DNA of 64,000 nucleotides, taken from assembly GCF_900119085.1 (NCBI RefSeq), contig NZ_FPIQ01000002.1:62001-126000 (forward strand), written 5' to 3'. The stretch is from Nitrosovibrio sp. Nv17. GTDB taxonomy: Bacteria > Pseudomonadota > Gammaproteobacteria > Burkholderiales > Nitrosomonadaceae. Positions 33,968-42,535 of this stretch are shown here, in pieces (the first letter of the stretch is position 1; each line of letters opens with the position of its first letter). The position numbers were made by a program, and so were the translations under genes. The notes below the pieces were generated by a model, which was given only the letters and a program-made list of their open reading frames with translations, did no database searches and was not told the origin of the DNA.

Positions 33968-36916
33968 ATGTCGCTCGTCTGGATCGTCATCCTGCCGTTC
34001 GCGGGCAGCCTGTGCGCCGCCTTCGTCTCCTCGCGTGCGCGCAACACGGAAGCCTGGCTGGCGGGGATGGTGACGCTGGCCTGCGTTGTCATGGCGCTGC
34101 GGTGCTATCCCCTCGTCGCCACGGGGGAAGTGGTGCGGGAGACGTTCCAGTGGGCGCCCGGCCTGGGGCTGGCGGTGACCTTCCGCATGGACGGCTTCGC
34201 CTGGCTGTTCACGATGCTGGTCACGGTGATGGGCGCCCTGGTGGTGCTGTACGCGCGCTACTACCTCTCCGCCCAGGATCCGGTGGCGCGCTTCTTTTCC
34301 TTCTTCCTCGCCTTCATGGGCGCCATGCTGGGCGTGGTGCTGTCGGGGAACCTGATCCAGCTGGTGGTGTTCTGGGAGCTTACCAGCCTCACCTCCTTCA
34401 TGCTGATCGCGTATTGGTACCACCGCTCGGATGCGCGCCGCGGCGCCCGCATGGCCCTGACCGTCACGGCGGGCGGCGGCCTCTGCCTGCTCGGCGGCGT
34501 GCTCGTGCTCGGGCGCATCGCGGGGGGCTATGATCTCGATACCGTGCTTGCGGCCGGCGAGCAGGTGCGTGCGCATGCCTGGTACCTGCCGGCGCTGGTG
34601 CTGATCGCACTCGGGGCGCTGACCAAGAGCGCCCAGTTTCCATTCCATTTCTGGCTGCCGCACGCGATGGCGGCACCCACCCCGGTGTCCGTGTACCTGC
34701 ACTCCGCCACCATGGTGAAGGCAGGGGTATTCCTGCTGGTGCGGCTGTGGCCGGTGCTCGCGGGCACGGATGCCTGGTTCTGGATGGTCGGCAGCGCGGG
34801 ACTCTGTTCGCTGGTGCTGGGGGCCTACATGGCCATGTTCCAGCGGGACATGAAGGGCGTGCTGGCCTACTCTACCATCAGCCATCTGGGACTGATCACG
34901 CTGCTGCTCGGGCTCAACAGCCCGCTGGCCCTGATCGCGGCCATCTTCCACATCATGAGCCACGCGACGTTCAAGGCATCGCTGTTCATGGCGGCGGGCA
35001 TGGTCGACCACGAAACCGGCACGCGCGATCTGTCGCGGCTGAGCGGCCTGTATCGCGCCATGCCGCTCACCACCGCCCTCGCCACGGTGGGGGCGGCGGC
35101 AATGGCGGGCGTACCCCTGCTCAATGGGTTCATCTCCAAGGAGATGTTCTTCACCGAGACGATGTTCGTCAGCGGCAATGCGCTCACCCGCATAGGATTG
35201 CCGGCGATGGCGGTGGTCTGGGGCATATTCAGCGTGGCCTATTCGCTGCGCTTCATCCTGCAGGTGTTCTTCGGCCCGCCGGCCGGGGATCTGCCTCGCG
35301 ATCCGCACGAACCGCCGCTCTGGATGCTGTTTCCCAGCGCGCTGCTGGTGCTGGCCTGCCTGGTGGTGGGCATGATCCCCGCGATCGCCATCGGCCCCTA
35401 TCTGGATGTGGCGGCGCGATCCGTGCTGGGGCAGGGAACGCCCGTTCACAGCCTGGCGGTATGGCACGGCTGGAACCTGCCGCTCATCATGAGCCTGGTG
35501 GCGATGGTCGCCGGTACCGGGCTCTATCGGATGCTCGGCGAGTACCAGCGCGGCACCACCGTGGTGCCGTTGATCGACTGGCTGCGCCTGGATGGCAAGC
35601 GTCTGTTCGAATCGCTGCTGGAGACACTCGATGCCTGGGCCGACTGGCTGCTGCGATGGCTGTCGACGGAGCGCCTGCAGGTGCAACTGCTGCTCCTGAT
35701 CTGTGCCGCCTTCGCCGCCGCGCTGGTGCCGCTTGCGGCGGGAGGGTTGCCGGCGGGCAGCCTGCCGCTGACGCCGCTGGAGCCGGCCTTCGCCGGCATG
35801 TGGCTGGTCGGTGGGGTATGCGCGGTGGCCGCCGCGGTGCAGGCGAAGTACCACCGCCTCGCAGCGCTGAGCCTGGCGGGCGCGGCGGGCCTGGCGACCT
35901 GCATGACCTTCGTGTGGTTCTCTGCGCCCGATCTGGCGCTGACCCAGCTCGTGGTGGAAGTGGTGACGATCGTGCTGCTGCTGCTGGGCCTGCGCTGGCT
36001 GCCGCGGCGCCATCAGTCGGTGGATGACGCGCGGGTGCCGCTGCGCGTGCGCCTGCGGGCGCGCACCCGCCGCCTGCGGGATCTGGTGCTGGCACTCATC
36101 GCCGGCACCGGCGTGGCGGCCTTGAGCTACGCCGTCATGACGCGCCCCGCGGTGGACGGCATTTCGCCTTTCTTCATCGAGAGCGCGCTGCCGCTGGGAG
36201 GAGGGCGTAACGTCATCAACGTGATCCTGGTCGATTTCCGGGGATTCGACACGCTGGGAGAGATCACGGTGCTCGGCATCGTCGCGCTGACGGTATTCGC
36301 GCTGCTGCGGCGCTTCCGCCCCGCGCCCGAGAGCATGGAGCGGCCGGTGCAGCAGCGGGAGCAGGATGGGGACGGCAGCGCCCTGCTGCGCGACCCGCAT
36401 GCCCTGCTGCCGGTCGGGCCGATGATGCTGCCGGGGGTGGTGGTGCAGCTGCTGCTGCCGATCGCCGGCATGGTCGCCATTTTCTTCCTGCTGCGCGGGC
36501 ACGACGAGCCGGGCGGCGGGTTCGTGGCGGGACTGATCGTGGCGACGGCGGTCATCCTGCAGTACATGGTGGGCGGCACCGCCTGGGCCGAGTCGCGTAC
36601 CCGTATCTTCCCGCAGTACTGGATCGCACTGGGCCTGCTGTGCGCGGCGGGGGCGGGCATGGCGGCATGGCCGGCGGCACGGCCATTTCTCTCGGCTCTG
36701 GCCTGGCATGGCACCCTGCCGCTGGTCGGCGAGATGCACCTGTCCACGGTGCTGCTGTTCGACGTCGGCGTGTTCCTGCTGGTGATCGGCGCCACGGTGC
36801 TGATCCTGGTGGCCTTGGCGCACCAGTCGCGCCGCGGCCATCGGCGGCAGGAAGAAGCCGTGCCGGCGTCGGCTCCAGCGCCGGATCCGGCCGTGTCCGG
36901 CACGGAACGCGGCTGA
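33968..36916 (+). CDS. mrpA: Na+(K+)/H+ antiporter subunit A fused to subunit B
   Basis: The 982-residue membrane protein starts with the NuoL-like MrpA proton-channel domain (lysine and glutamate helices; HFWLPHAMAAPTPVSVYLHSATMVKAG). It continues with the MrpA C-terminal extension and ends with an MrpB domain (about 820-950; GGGFVAGLIVATAVILQYMVGG). The AB fusion (PhaAB type) is typical of proteobacterial group 2 Mrp/Pha systems. The complex exchanges external protons for Na+ or K+ and contributes to pH and salt homeostasis. It is the first gene of a six-gene operon. Confidence 0.95.
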   Translation: MSLVWIVILPFAGSLCAAFVSSRARNTEAWLAGMVTLACVVMALRCYPLVATGEVVRETFQWAPGLGLAVTFRMDGFAWLFTMLVTVMGALVVLYARYYLSAQDPVARFFSFFLAFMGAMLGVVLSGNLIQLVVFWELTSLTSFMLIAYWYHRSDARRGARMALTVTAGGGLCLLGGVLVLGRIAGGYDLDTVLAAGEQVRAHAWYLPALVLIALGALTKSAQFPFHFWLPHAMAAPTPVSVYLHSATMVKAGVFLLVRLWPVLAGTDAWFWMVGSAGLCSLVLGAYMAMFQRDMKGVLAYSTISHLGLITLLLGLNSPLALIAAIFHIMSHATFKASLFMAAGMVDHETGTRDLSRLSGLYRAMPLTTALATVGAAAMAGVPLLNGFISKEMFFTETMFVSGNALTRIGLPAMAVVWGIFSVAYSLRFILQVFFGPPAGDLPRDPHEPPLWMLFPSALLVLACLVVGMIPAIAIGPYLDVAARSVLGQGTPVHSLAVWHGWNLPLIMSLVAMVAGTGLYRMLGEYQRGTTVVPLIDWLRLDGKRLFESLLETLDAWADWLLRWLSTERLQVQLLLLICAAFAAALVPLAAGGLPAGSLPLTPLEPAFAGMWLVGGVCAVAAAVQAKYHRLAALSLAGAAGLATCMTFVWFSAPDLALTQLVVEVVTIVLLLLGLRWLPRRHQSVDDARVPLRVRLRARTRRLRDLVLALIAGTGVAALSYAVMTRPAVDGISPFFIESALPLGGGRNVINVILVDFRGFDTLGEITVLGIVALTVFALLRRFRPAPESMERPVQQREQDGDGSALLRDPHALLPVGPMMLPGVVVQLLLPIAGMVAIFFLLRGHDEPGGGFVAGLIVATAVILQYMVGGTAWAESRTRIFPQYWIALGLLCAAGAGMAAWPAARPFLSALAWHGTLPLVGEMHLSTVLLFDVGVFLLVIGATVLILVALAHQSRRGHRRQEEAVPASAPAPDPAVSGTERG

Positions 36917-37260
36917 TGGAATTCGTCTATGCACTCGCGATCGGCGTGCTGACGGGATCAGGCGTGTGGCTGCTGCTGCGCCCGCGCACCTTCCAGGTGA
37001 TCATGGGGCTGACGCTGCTGTCCTACGCGGTCAACCTGTTCATCTTCGGCATGGGGCGCCTGGCCGTGGGGCGGGTACCCATCATTGACGCGCTGCGCCA
37101 GGCGGATCCCGCGCGCTACGACGACCCCGTCCCGCAGGCCCTGGTGCTGACGGCGATCGTGATCGGCTTTGCCACCACCGCACTGTTCCTGGTGGTGCTG
37201 CTGGCATCCCGCGGGCTGACCGGGACCGACCACGTGGAAGGCGAAGAGCTGGAGCCATGA
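36916..37260 (+). CDS. mrpC: Na+(K+)/H+ antiporter subunit C
   Basis: The 114-residue protein is NuoK-like with three helices (YALAIGVLTGSGVWLLLRPRTFQVIMGLTLLSYAVNLFIFGMG; PQALVLTAIVIGFATTALFLVVLL). Its ATG shares one base with the mrpA stop (TGATG), and its own stop overlaps the mrpD start. Confidence 0.95.
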   Translation: MEFVYALAIGVLTGSGVWLLLRPRTFQVIMGLTLLSYAVNLFIFGMGRLAVGRVPIIDALRQADPARYDDPVPQALVLTAIVIGFATTALFLVVLLASRGLTGTDHVEGEELEP

Positions 37261-38921
37261 CGGACTGGCTGCCGCACCTGCCCGTCCTGCCCGTCGTCAT
37301 TCCGCTGGTGGCCGGTGCGGCCATGCTGCTGCTCGCCGAGGCCAGGCGGGCGGAACGCACCGTGATGGCGCTGGCTGCCACGCTGGCCAATCTCGTGGTG
37401 GCCGTCATGCTGGTGCGCATGGCCGGCGGTGCCCTGCCTGGGCTCTGGCCGGACGGCGTCGCCGCCTACCGGCTCGGCGGCTGGCAGCCACCCTTTGGGA
37501 TCGTGATGGTGGCGGATGCGCTGTCGGCGGCGCTGCTGCTGCTCAACGCGGTGCTGGCGCTGGCGGCCCTGGCATACGCGCTGGCACGCTGGAAGCGGAT
37601 GGGGCCGCACTTCCAGTCGCTGTTCCAGTTCATCGTCATGGGAATCAACGGCGCCTTCCTGGCGGGGGATCTGTTCAACCTGTTCGTGTTCGTGGAAGTG
37701 CTGCTGGCGTCGTCGTACGGCCTGGCGCTGCATGGCTCCGGCGTGCTCCGGATCAAGGCGGGCCTGCACTACATTGTCGTCAACCTGGCGGGCTCCTTCG
37801 TCTTCCTGATCGGCGTCTCGCTGATCTACGGCACCAGCGGGACGCTGAACATGGCGGACCTCGCGCTGCGGGTGCCGCGGCTGCAGGATGGAGACCGCGT
37901 GCTGTTCGAGGCCGGGGCGGCGATCCTGGGCGTGGCGTTCCTGCTCAAGGCCGGCGCGTGGCCGCTGAATTTCTGGCTGCCGTCCACCTATGGCGCCGCA
38001 GCGCCTCCCGTGGCGGCGCTGTTTTCGATCATGACCAAGGTGGGCGTCTATGCGCTGCTACGTGTGGGTTCGCTGCTGGGTGCGGCGCCACTCCCGGACG
38101 GGGGGGCTCCGGCTCCGTTCAGCGAGCCATGGCTGTTCGGCATCGGCCTCGCCACGCTCCTGCTGGGGACGGCCGGCATGCTGGCCACGCGGCAGCCGCA
38201 GCGCCTGGTGGCCTACTGCGTGATCACCTCGGCGGGCACACTGCTGGCGGCGTTCGGTCTGGGCGGCGCGCCGATGAAGAGTGCGGCGCTGTTCTATCTG
38301 GCCAGTTCGGTGCTGGCCACGGGGGCATTCTTCATGCTGAGCGAGATGGTCGGGCGCACCCGACCCGCCGGTGCGGAGGTCGAGGAGGAGGAGCCGCTGG
38401 ATGCGGAGGCGCCACTCGATCCCAGCATGCCGGACGAGGATGTGGGCATTGTCATCCCGGCGGCGATGGCCTTCCTGGGCATGGGATTCGTCGCATGCGC
38501 GCTGCTCGTGACAGGGCTGCCGCCGCTGTCCGGCTTCGTCGCCAAGTTCCTGCTGCTCTCCGCCACGCTCGATATCGTGCCGTCGGCCGCGCCGATCGAG
38601 ACATGGCCCCCCGCAATAGGCGTGCTATGGGCGGCGGTACTGGGATCGAGCCTGGTGAGCGTGATCGCGCTGTGCAAGATGGGCGTGCGGCTGTTCTGGA
38701 ATTCGGGCGAGATCGTCACCCCGCGGCTGTACGCGCTCGAGGCGATGCCGGTGGCGGGGTTGCTGCTGCTGAGCGTGGCGCTGGCGGCGGGGGTGGGCCC
38801 GGCGATGGACTACCTGGATCGCGCGGGACGGGATCTCTCCGCGCCGCAGATCTACATCGAAGCGGTGCTGGGAAAGGATGTTCCGACGGATCTCACGGAT
38901 ATCGCCGGAGGAGGGCGATGA
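37257..38921 (+). CDS. mrpD: Na+(K+)/H+ antiporter subunit D
   Basis: The 554-residue protein is a NuoM/N-like antiporter subunit with about 14 helices, including the conserved ExLL helix (LFVFVEVLLASSYGLALHGSG) and the proton-path lysine helix (FLLKAGAWPLNFWLPSTYGAA). An acidic loop (EVEEEEPLDAEAPLDPSMPDED) lies in a cytoplasmic connection near residue 380. Start and stop overlap neighbours by four bases, so translation is coupled. Confidence 0.95.
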   Translation: MTDWLPHLPVLPVVIPLVAGAAMLLLAEARRAERTVMALAATLANLVVAVMLVRMAGGALPGLWPDGVAAYRLGGWQPPFGIVMVADALSAALLLLNAVLALAALAYALARWKRMGPHFQSLFQFIVMGINGAFLAGDLFNLFVFVEVLLASSYGLALHGSGVLRIKAGLHYIVVNLAGSFVFLIGVSLIYGTSGTLNMADLALRVPRLQDGDRVLFEAGAAILGVAFLLKAGAWPLNFWLPSTYGAAAPPVAALFSIMTKVGVYALLRVGSLLGAAPLPDGGAPAPFSEPWLFGIGLATLLLGTAGMLATRQPQRLVAYCVITSAGTLLAAFGLGGAPMKSAALFYLASSVLATGAFFMLSEMVGRTRPAGAEVEEEEPLDAEAPLDPSMPDEDVGIVIPAAMAFLGMGFVACALLVTGLPPLSGFVAKFLLLSATLDIVPSAAPIETWPPAIGVLWAAVLGSSLVSVIALCKMGVRLFWNSGEIVTPRLYALEAMPVAGLLLLSVALAAGVGPAMDYLDRAGRDLSAPQIYIEAVLGKDVPTDLTDIAGGGR

Positions 38922-39406
38922 AGCGCCTGTCGCTGCTTACGCTGTTCACCGCCATGCTGCTGGCGCTGTGGCTTCTACTCAACGATACGCTCGAGCCGGG
39001 CCACTGGCTGCTGGGGGCGGCGCTGACCATCGCCATTACGCTGGGCACGGCCGCCATGCGGCCCCTGCGGGCGCGGCCGCATCACCTGCTGGTCGCGGTC
39101 AGGCTGCTGGGTGTCGTGCTGGTCGACATCACGCGCTCGAACATCGCCGTGGCGGGGGTCATCCTGGGTCCGGCAAGACGGCGCGCCCATTCAGGATTCA
39201 TGAAGATTCCCATCGACTTGCGCGATCCGTACGGGCTGGCGGCGCTGGCCTGCATCATCACCGCGACGCCCGGCACCGTATGGGCGGGCCTGTCGCCGGA
39301 CGGCGGCAACCTGACCATCCACGTGCTGGATCTGCAGGACGAGGAGGCCTGGATCCGCACCATCAAGCATCGCTATGAACGTCCACTCATGGAGATATTC
39401 GAATGA
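38918..39406 (+). CDS. mrpE: Na+(K+)/H+ antiporter subunit E
   Basis: The 162-residue protein has the MrpE pattern: N-terminal helices (LFTAMLLALWLLLNDTLEPGHWLLGAALTIA), then the cytoplasmic block SGFMKIPIDLRDPYGLAALACIITATPGTVWAGLSPDGGNLTIHVLD. It has GGAGGAGGG immediately upstream and overlaps mrpD and mrpF by four bases. Confidence 0.94.
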   Translation: MKRLSLLTLFTAMLLALWLLLNDTLEPGHWLLGAALTIAITLGTAAMRPLRARPHHLLVAVRLLGVVLVDITRSNIAVAGVILGPARRRAHSGFMKIPIDLRDPYGLAALACIITATPGTVWAGLSPDGGNLTIHVLDLQDEEAWIRTIKHRYERPLMEIFE

Positions 39407-39687
39407 CGCTCACACTGCTCCCTTCTGCGCTGTCCTTTGCCTCGATCGCCCTGGTGCTGGCGATGGCCTGCGCGGCGATACGCCTGCTGCGCGGGCCGTC
39501 GGCGGAGGATCGGGTACTGGCATTGGATACCCTCTATATCAACAGCATGATCCTGGTGCTGGTGCTGGGCATCCGCTTCGATTCCCGCATCTACTTCGAT
39601 ATCGCGCTGCTGATCGCGCTGTTCGGATTCGTGGGTTCGGCGGCGATGGCGAAGTTCCTGCTGCGGGGAGAGGTGATCGAGCCATGA
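39403..39687 (+). CDS. mrpF: Na+(K+)/H+ antiporter subunit F
   Basis: The 94-residue protein has three helices and the MrpF signature RLLRGPSAEDRVLALDTLYINSMILVLVLGIRFDSRIYFDIALLIALFGFVGS. Four-base overlaps link it to mrpE and mrpG. Confidence 0.95.
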   Translation: MTLTLLPSALSFASIALVLAMACAAIRLLRGPSAEDRVLALDTLYINSMILVLVLGIRFDSRIYFDIALLIALFGFVGSAAMAKFLLRGEVIEP

Positions 39688-40064
39688 GCGGCGTCCAGTT
39701 TCCCCTCTGGGCCGACCTGCTGGCTTCGCTGCTGCTGATCGTCGGCGCCACCCTGGCACTGATCGGCTCGTTCGGCCTGCTGCGGCTGTCCGGCCTGTTC
39801 GCACGCATCCATGCACCTACCCTCGGGGCCACGCTGGGCCTGGGCTGCGTGCTGCTGGCATCGATCCTGCTGGCCTCGGTGGGCGCGCACAGGCTGGTAC
39901 TGCAGGAGGTGCTGATCACGCTGTTCATGGTGGGCACGGCGCCGGTGACCGCGATGCTGCTGATGCGCGCCGGCATGTACCGCAGGCGCGAGGATGGCAG
40001 TCGCAAGCCGTCGCGCCACCAGGATACGGCCCGGCCGTCCACCGGTGGCGCGAGCCCGGAATAG
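39684..40064 (+). CDS. mrpG: Na+(K+)/H+ antiporter subunit G
   Basis: The 126-residue protein has the PhaG/MnhG fold: a three-helix core (LLIVGATLALIGSFGLLRLSGLFARIHAPTLGATLGLGC) followed by a hydrophilic Arg/Ser-rich C-terminal tail. It is the last gene of the operon. No U-rich terminator is seen right after it. Confidence 0.93.
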   Translation: MSGVQFPLWADLLASLLLIVGATLALIGSFGLLRLSGLFARIHAPTLGATLGLGCVLLASILLASVGAHRLVLQEVLITLFMVGTAPVTAMLLMRAGMYRRREDGSRKPSRHQDTARPSTGGASPE

Positions 40065-40193
40065 AGTCGGTATGCACCGTGGATTGGTCCCGGGGCGGGG
40101 CGGGATGATTCCGCCCTGGTTGCGCTGCACGGCGGATCCGCTTCCCGTGGCGGCTCCGGAAGAAATACAGGGCGATCGTTTGCAGATTTTCGC

Positions 40194-40223
40194 TTGACTG
40201 CCCGGCATCGGCCGGTTTATGCT
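40194..40223 (+). promoter_or_regulatory. Sigma70-like promoter for the carbonic anhydrase gene
   Basis: TTGACT (40194-40199) and TATGCT (40218-40223) are separated by 18 bp and lie about 110 bp before the carbonic anhydrase start. This suggests the gene is transcribed separately from the mrp operon. Confidence 0.55.
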
Positions 40224-40334
40224 GAATTGGTATCGGCCGCATGCTGCCGGTGTGCTCCCGGCGCCTGCTGCGCCTCGCATTCCGCGGCTTCGTGACGCCA
40301 TCATCCGATCGTAAGGCTCTACGGAATATCCATC

Positions 40335-41099
40335 ATGCATCCGTCACACGAATCGCGCGCGGGAAGCGCGGCAGGGGAGCCCGATGCGGGCAAGCGCAGG
40401 CTCCTGAAGCTGGCCACGGCCTCCTTGCTGGCATGGAGCGGCACAGGAATGGCGGGCAGCGCTTCCGCCGCAGCCACTCGGCAGCCAGGCGGCCCTCCGC
40501 TGCCGGAAAACGTCATGACGCCCGACGATGCGCTGACCAGGCTGATGGCCGGCAACGAGCGCTACGCCACCGGAAAATCCACCCCGCTGGAGTTCAGCGA
40601 AGAAAGGGAAGCGCTCGTATCGGGACAGAATCCCTATGCGTGCATCCTGGGCTGTTCGGATTCGAGGGTCAGTCCCGAATTCTGTTTCGACGAACAGCAC
40701 GGCGATCTGTTCGTCGTCCGTATCGCCGGAAACTACCTGACCATCGATATCGTGGCAACGCTCGAGTATGCGGCTGCCGTTCTGCATACTCCTCTGATCA
40801 TGGTGCTCGGGCATGGAAGCTGCGGCGCCATCGGGGCGGCCATCAAGGCGTCGGACGGCAACGAGCAGTTTCCCGGCCACATCCAGGCGATGGCGAGCGC
40901 ATTGCTTCCTTCCGTCCGGATGATCAAGGACATGCCCGGCGATCGCTATGAAAATGCGATCAGGATGAACGTTGCGCGCACCGTCGACAAGCTGCGCAGG
41001 CAGCCGCCCCTTCTGAGCAGGCTCGTTTCCGATGAAAAGGTGCGAATAGTGGGGGGCGTCTACAGCCTCAAAACCGGGAGGGTGGATCTGGTGGCATGA
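40335..41099 (+). CDS. Exported beta-carbonic anhydrase
   Basis: The 254-residue protein has an N-terminal export signal of twin-arginine-like form (GKRRLLKLATASLLAWSG) followed by a beta-class carbonic anhydrase. Zinc ligands are C107, H160 and C163, with the D109-R111 dyad (CSDSR) and HGSCGAI all intact. It should interconvert CO2 and bicarbonate in the periplasm, where it releases or consumes protons. It lies directly downstream of the mrp antiporter operon, but with its own promoter-like element. Confidence 0.92.
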   Translation: MHPSHESRAGSAAGEPDAGKRRLLKLATASLLAWSGTGMAGSASAAATRQPGGPPLPENVMTPDDALTRLMAGNERYATGKSTPLEFSEEREALVSGQNPYACILGCSDSRVSPEFCFDEQHGDLFVVRIAGNYLTIDIVATLEYAAAVLHTPLIMVLGHGSCGAIGAAIKASDGNEQFPGHIQAMASALLPSVRMIKDMPGDRYENAIRMNVARTVDKLRRQPPLLSRLVSDEKVRIVGGVYSLKTGRVDLVA

Positions 41100-41139
41100 T
41101 CATCCGTCCGCGCGCTCCGGCGGGGAGGGCGGCAGGCGA

Positions 41140-41799
41140 TCACAGGCCGGTTCCGGCGGCCCACCCGAAACGCGCCAGGAATTCCTGGACCATCTCGCTC
41201 GCCATGATGACCGCGATCGCATAGGAGGTCAGGCTGAGCAGTGCGATCGTCACGATGGGCCTCAGCGGGCTGGCCGTGGAATATTGCTGCCATTGGGAGA
41301 TGAATCCCCGGTCTGCCGGCACCCCCGGCTGCATGTAGGGTTCAAGGGTTGCGAGCACGCTCGCGCGCGCCCTGCGCAGTGCCTGGGCGGCACCGAGGCG
41401 GTAGGTGGCGTCCAGCAACTCCTGGCGTTTGGGATCGGTATCGAAGACCGCTTCACGAACCCTCGCCCGCTCTGCCGCCTCCCGGAAGAAATCCTGCATG
41501 CGCCCCAGATACCGCTCCTCCGCGAGCATGGTGCGCACCTCTTCTTCGAAGAGGGCGGCGGCACGGACGTCCAGCGGGCCAGATCGCGATTCCAGCACCG
41601 CAGTCAGCACTCGGGAGAATGCCTGTTCCTTGTTGGCGATCAGCCTGAGGAGAATGGCCTCGACAGCCTGCGGCGACGGCGAGCGAAACGGTACGCCCTC
41701 CCGGGGCGCGTCGTCGTAGAGCCCGTCGAGCTCAATTTTCGCTGCGGTTTCGCACTCTGCATCGGCCACCTCCAGTCTGTTCTTGCTCGTATCCGTCAT
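41140..41799 (-). CDS. Hypothetical protein with C-terminal membrane helix
   Basis: The 219-residue protein is acidic and helix-rich for its first 175 residues (FEEEVRTMLAEERYLGRMQDFFREAAERARVREAVF). It has one hydrophobic segment near the C-terminus (about 183-205; PIVTIALLSLTSYAIAVIMASEM). A tail-anchored membrane protein facing the cytoplasm is likely. The family is not recognised. The start at 41799 is chosen for composition; an upstream ATG at 41874 is possible. It converges with the carbonic anhydrase gene. Confidence 0.65.
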   Translation of the reverse strand: MTDTSKNRLEVADAECETAAKIELDGLYDDAPREGVPFRSPSPQAVEAILLRLIANKEQAFSRVLTAVLESRSGPLDVRAAALFEEEVRTMLAEERYLGRMQDFFREAAERARVREAVFDTDPKRQELLDATYRLGAAQALRRARASVLATLEPYMQPGVPADRGFISQWQQYSTASPLRPIVTIALLSLTSYAIAVIMASEMVQEFLARFGWAAGTGL

Positions 41800-42062
41800 G
41801 ATTGTTTCCAGATATCCGCCGATGGAGGGAATGGGCCGGGTCAGCCTGCCTGAATCGGCTACAGTGTAGCGCATTCATGACAAGGTGCGCACCATGGATT
41901 TGCGGCACGGCGGGGGACGGCCGGCTTCTGTGTCTCGACACTTGCCGGACCGCATAGTAGGCTGTAGGTTCCGGAACCCGGGATGCCCCATCGAAGGCGG
42001 CGAAGCCCAGTGTCCGGGCTGCACCTGCTTCACCTTCCAAAAACAGTGAGAGGACACATACC

Positions 42063-42476
42063 ATGGGACGACTCATTTTTCTTGCATCACCTGCGATGCT
42101 GCTGGTCGCGCTGGCAGCGCATGCGGGCACCATCGACGACGGCCACTGGTCGCCTAGCGGCTGCGGCCCGCTGCCCGAAGCCCCCGCCGTGGAGTCGGGC
42201 ACCGTCGATTCCGTCAACCAGGGCATCACGGCAGTGAACGAATGGCAGAAGAAACTGCAGGTCTACGATGAATGTATGATCAATGAGGCCAACGCCGACG
42301 CCGGCATCATCTCCGAGTCGGCCAATTCCTACCAGGCGAAGTATCGCGAGGCATCGAAAAGGGTGAATGAGGAAATCACCGCGGCGCGCAAGAAGTTCAG
42401 CAGCCAGTCGGCCCCGCCGGGCGTCATGCCCGGCATGATGCCTGGTTCGGGCATGGGTTCGGGGATGGGCTACTGA
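42063..42476 (+). CDS. Hypothetical exported protein with Met/Gly-rich tail
   Basis: The 137-residue precursor has a signal peptide (to about A21). A short helical region with two cysteines (C34 and C71) and a coiled-coil-prone stretch (ANSYQAKYREASKRVNEEITAARKKF) follow, with a C-terminal tail repeating GMM/GSGM. GAGAGG precedes the ATG. The function is unknown. The methionine-rich end could bind copper, but this is speculative. Confidence 0.7.
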   Translation: MGRLIFLASPAMLLVALAAHAGTIDDGHWSPSGCGPLPEAPAVESGTVDSVNQGITAVNEWQKKLQVYDECMINEANADAGIISESANSYQAKYREASKRVNEEITAARKKFSSQSAPPGVMPGMMPGSGMGSGMGY

Positions 42477-42535
42477 TCGTCGTCCTGTCGGGAAAACCTC
42501 GGGGGCAGGCTACCGGCGCACGGTTTCCGCAGCGA

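Noticed and set aside
33845-36934. A 1029-codon open frame on the minus strand opposite mrpA
   Set aside because: It is antisense to a clear membrane-protein gene, and its translation is His/Arg/Gln-rich low complexity, as expected for the complement of a high-GC coding sequence.
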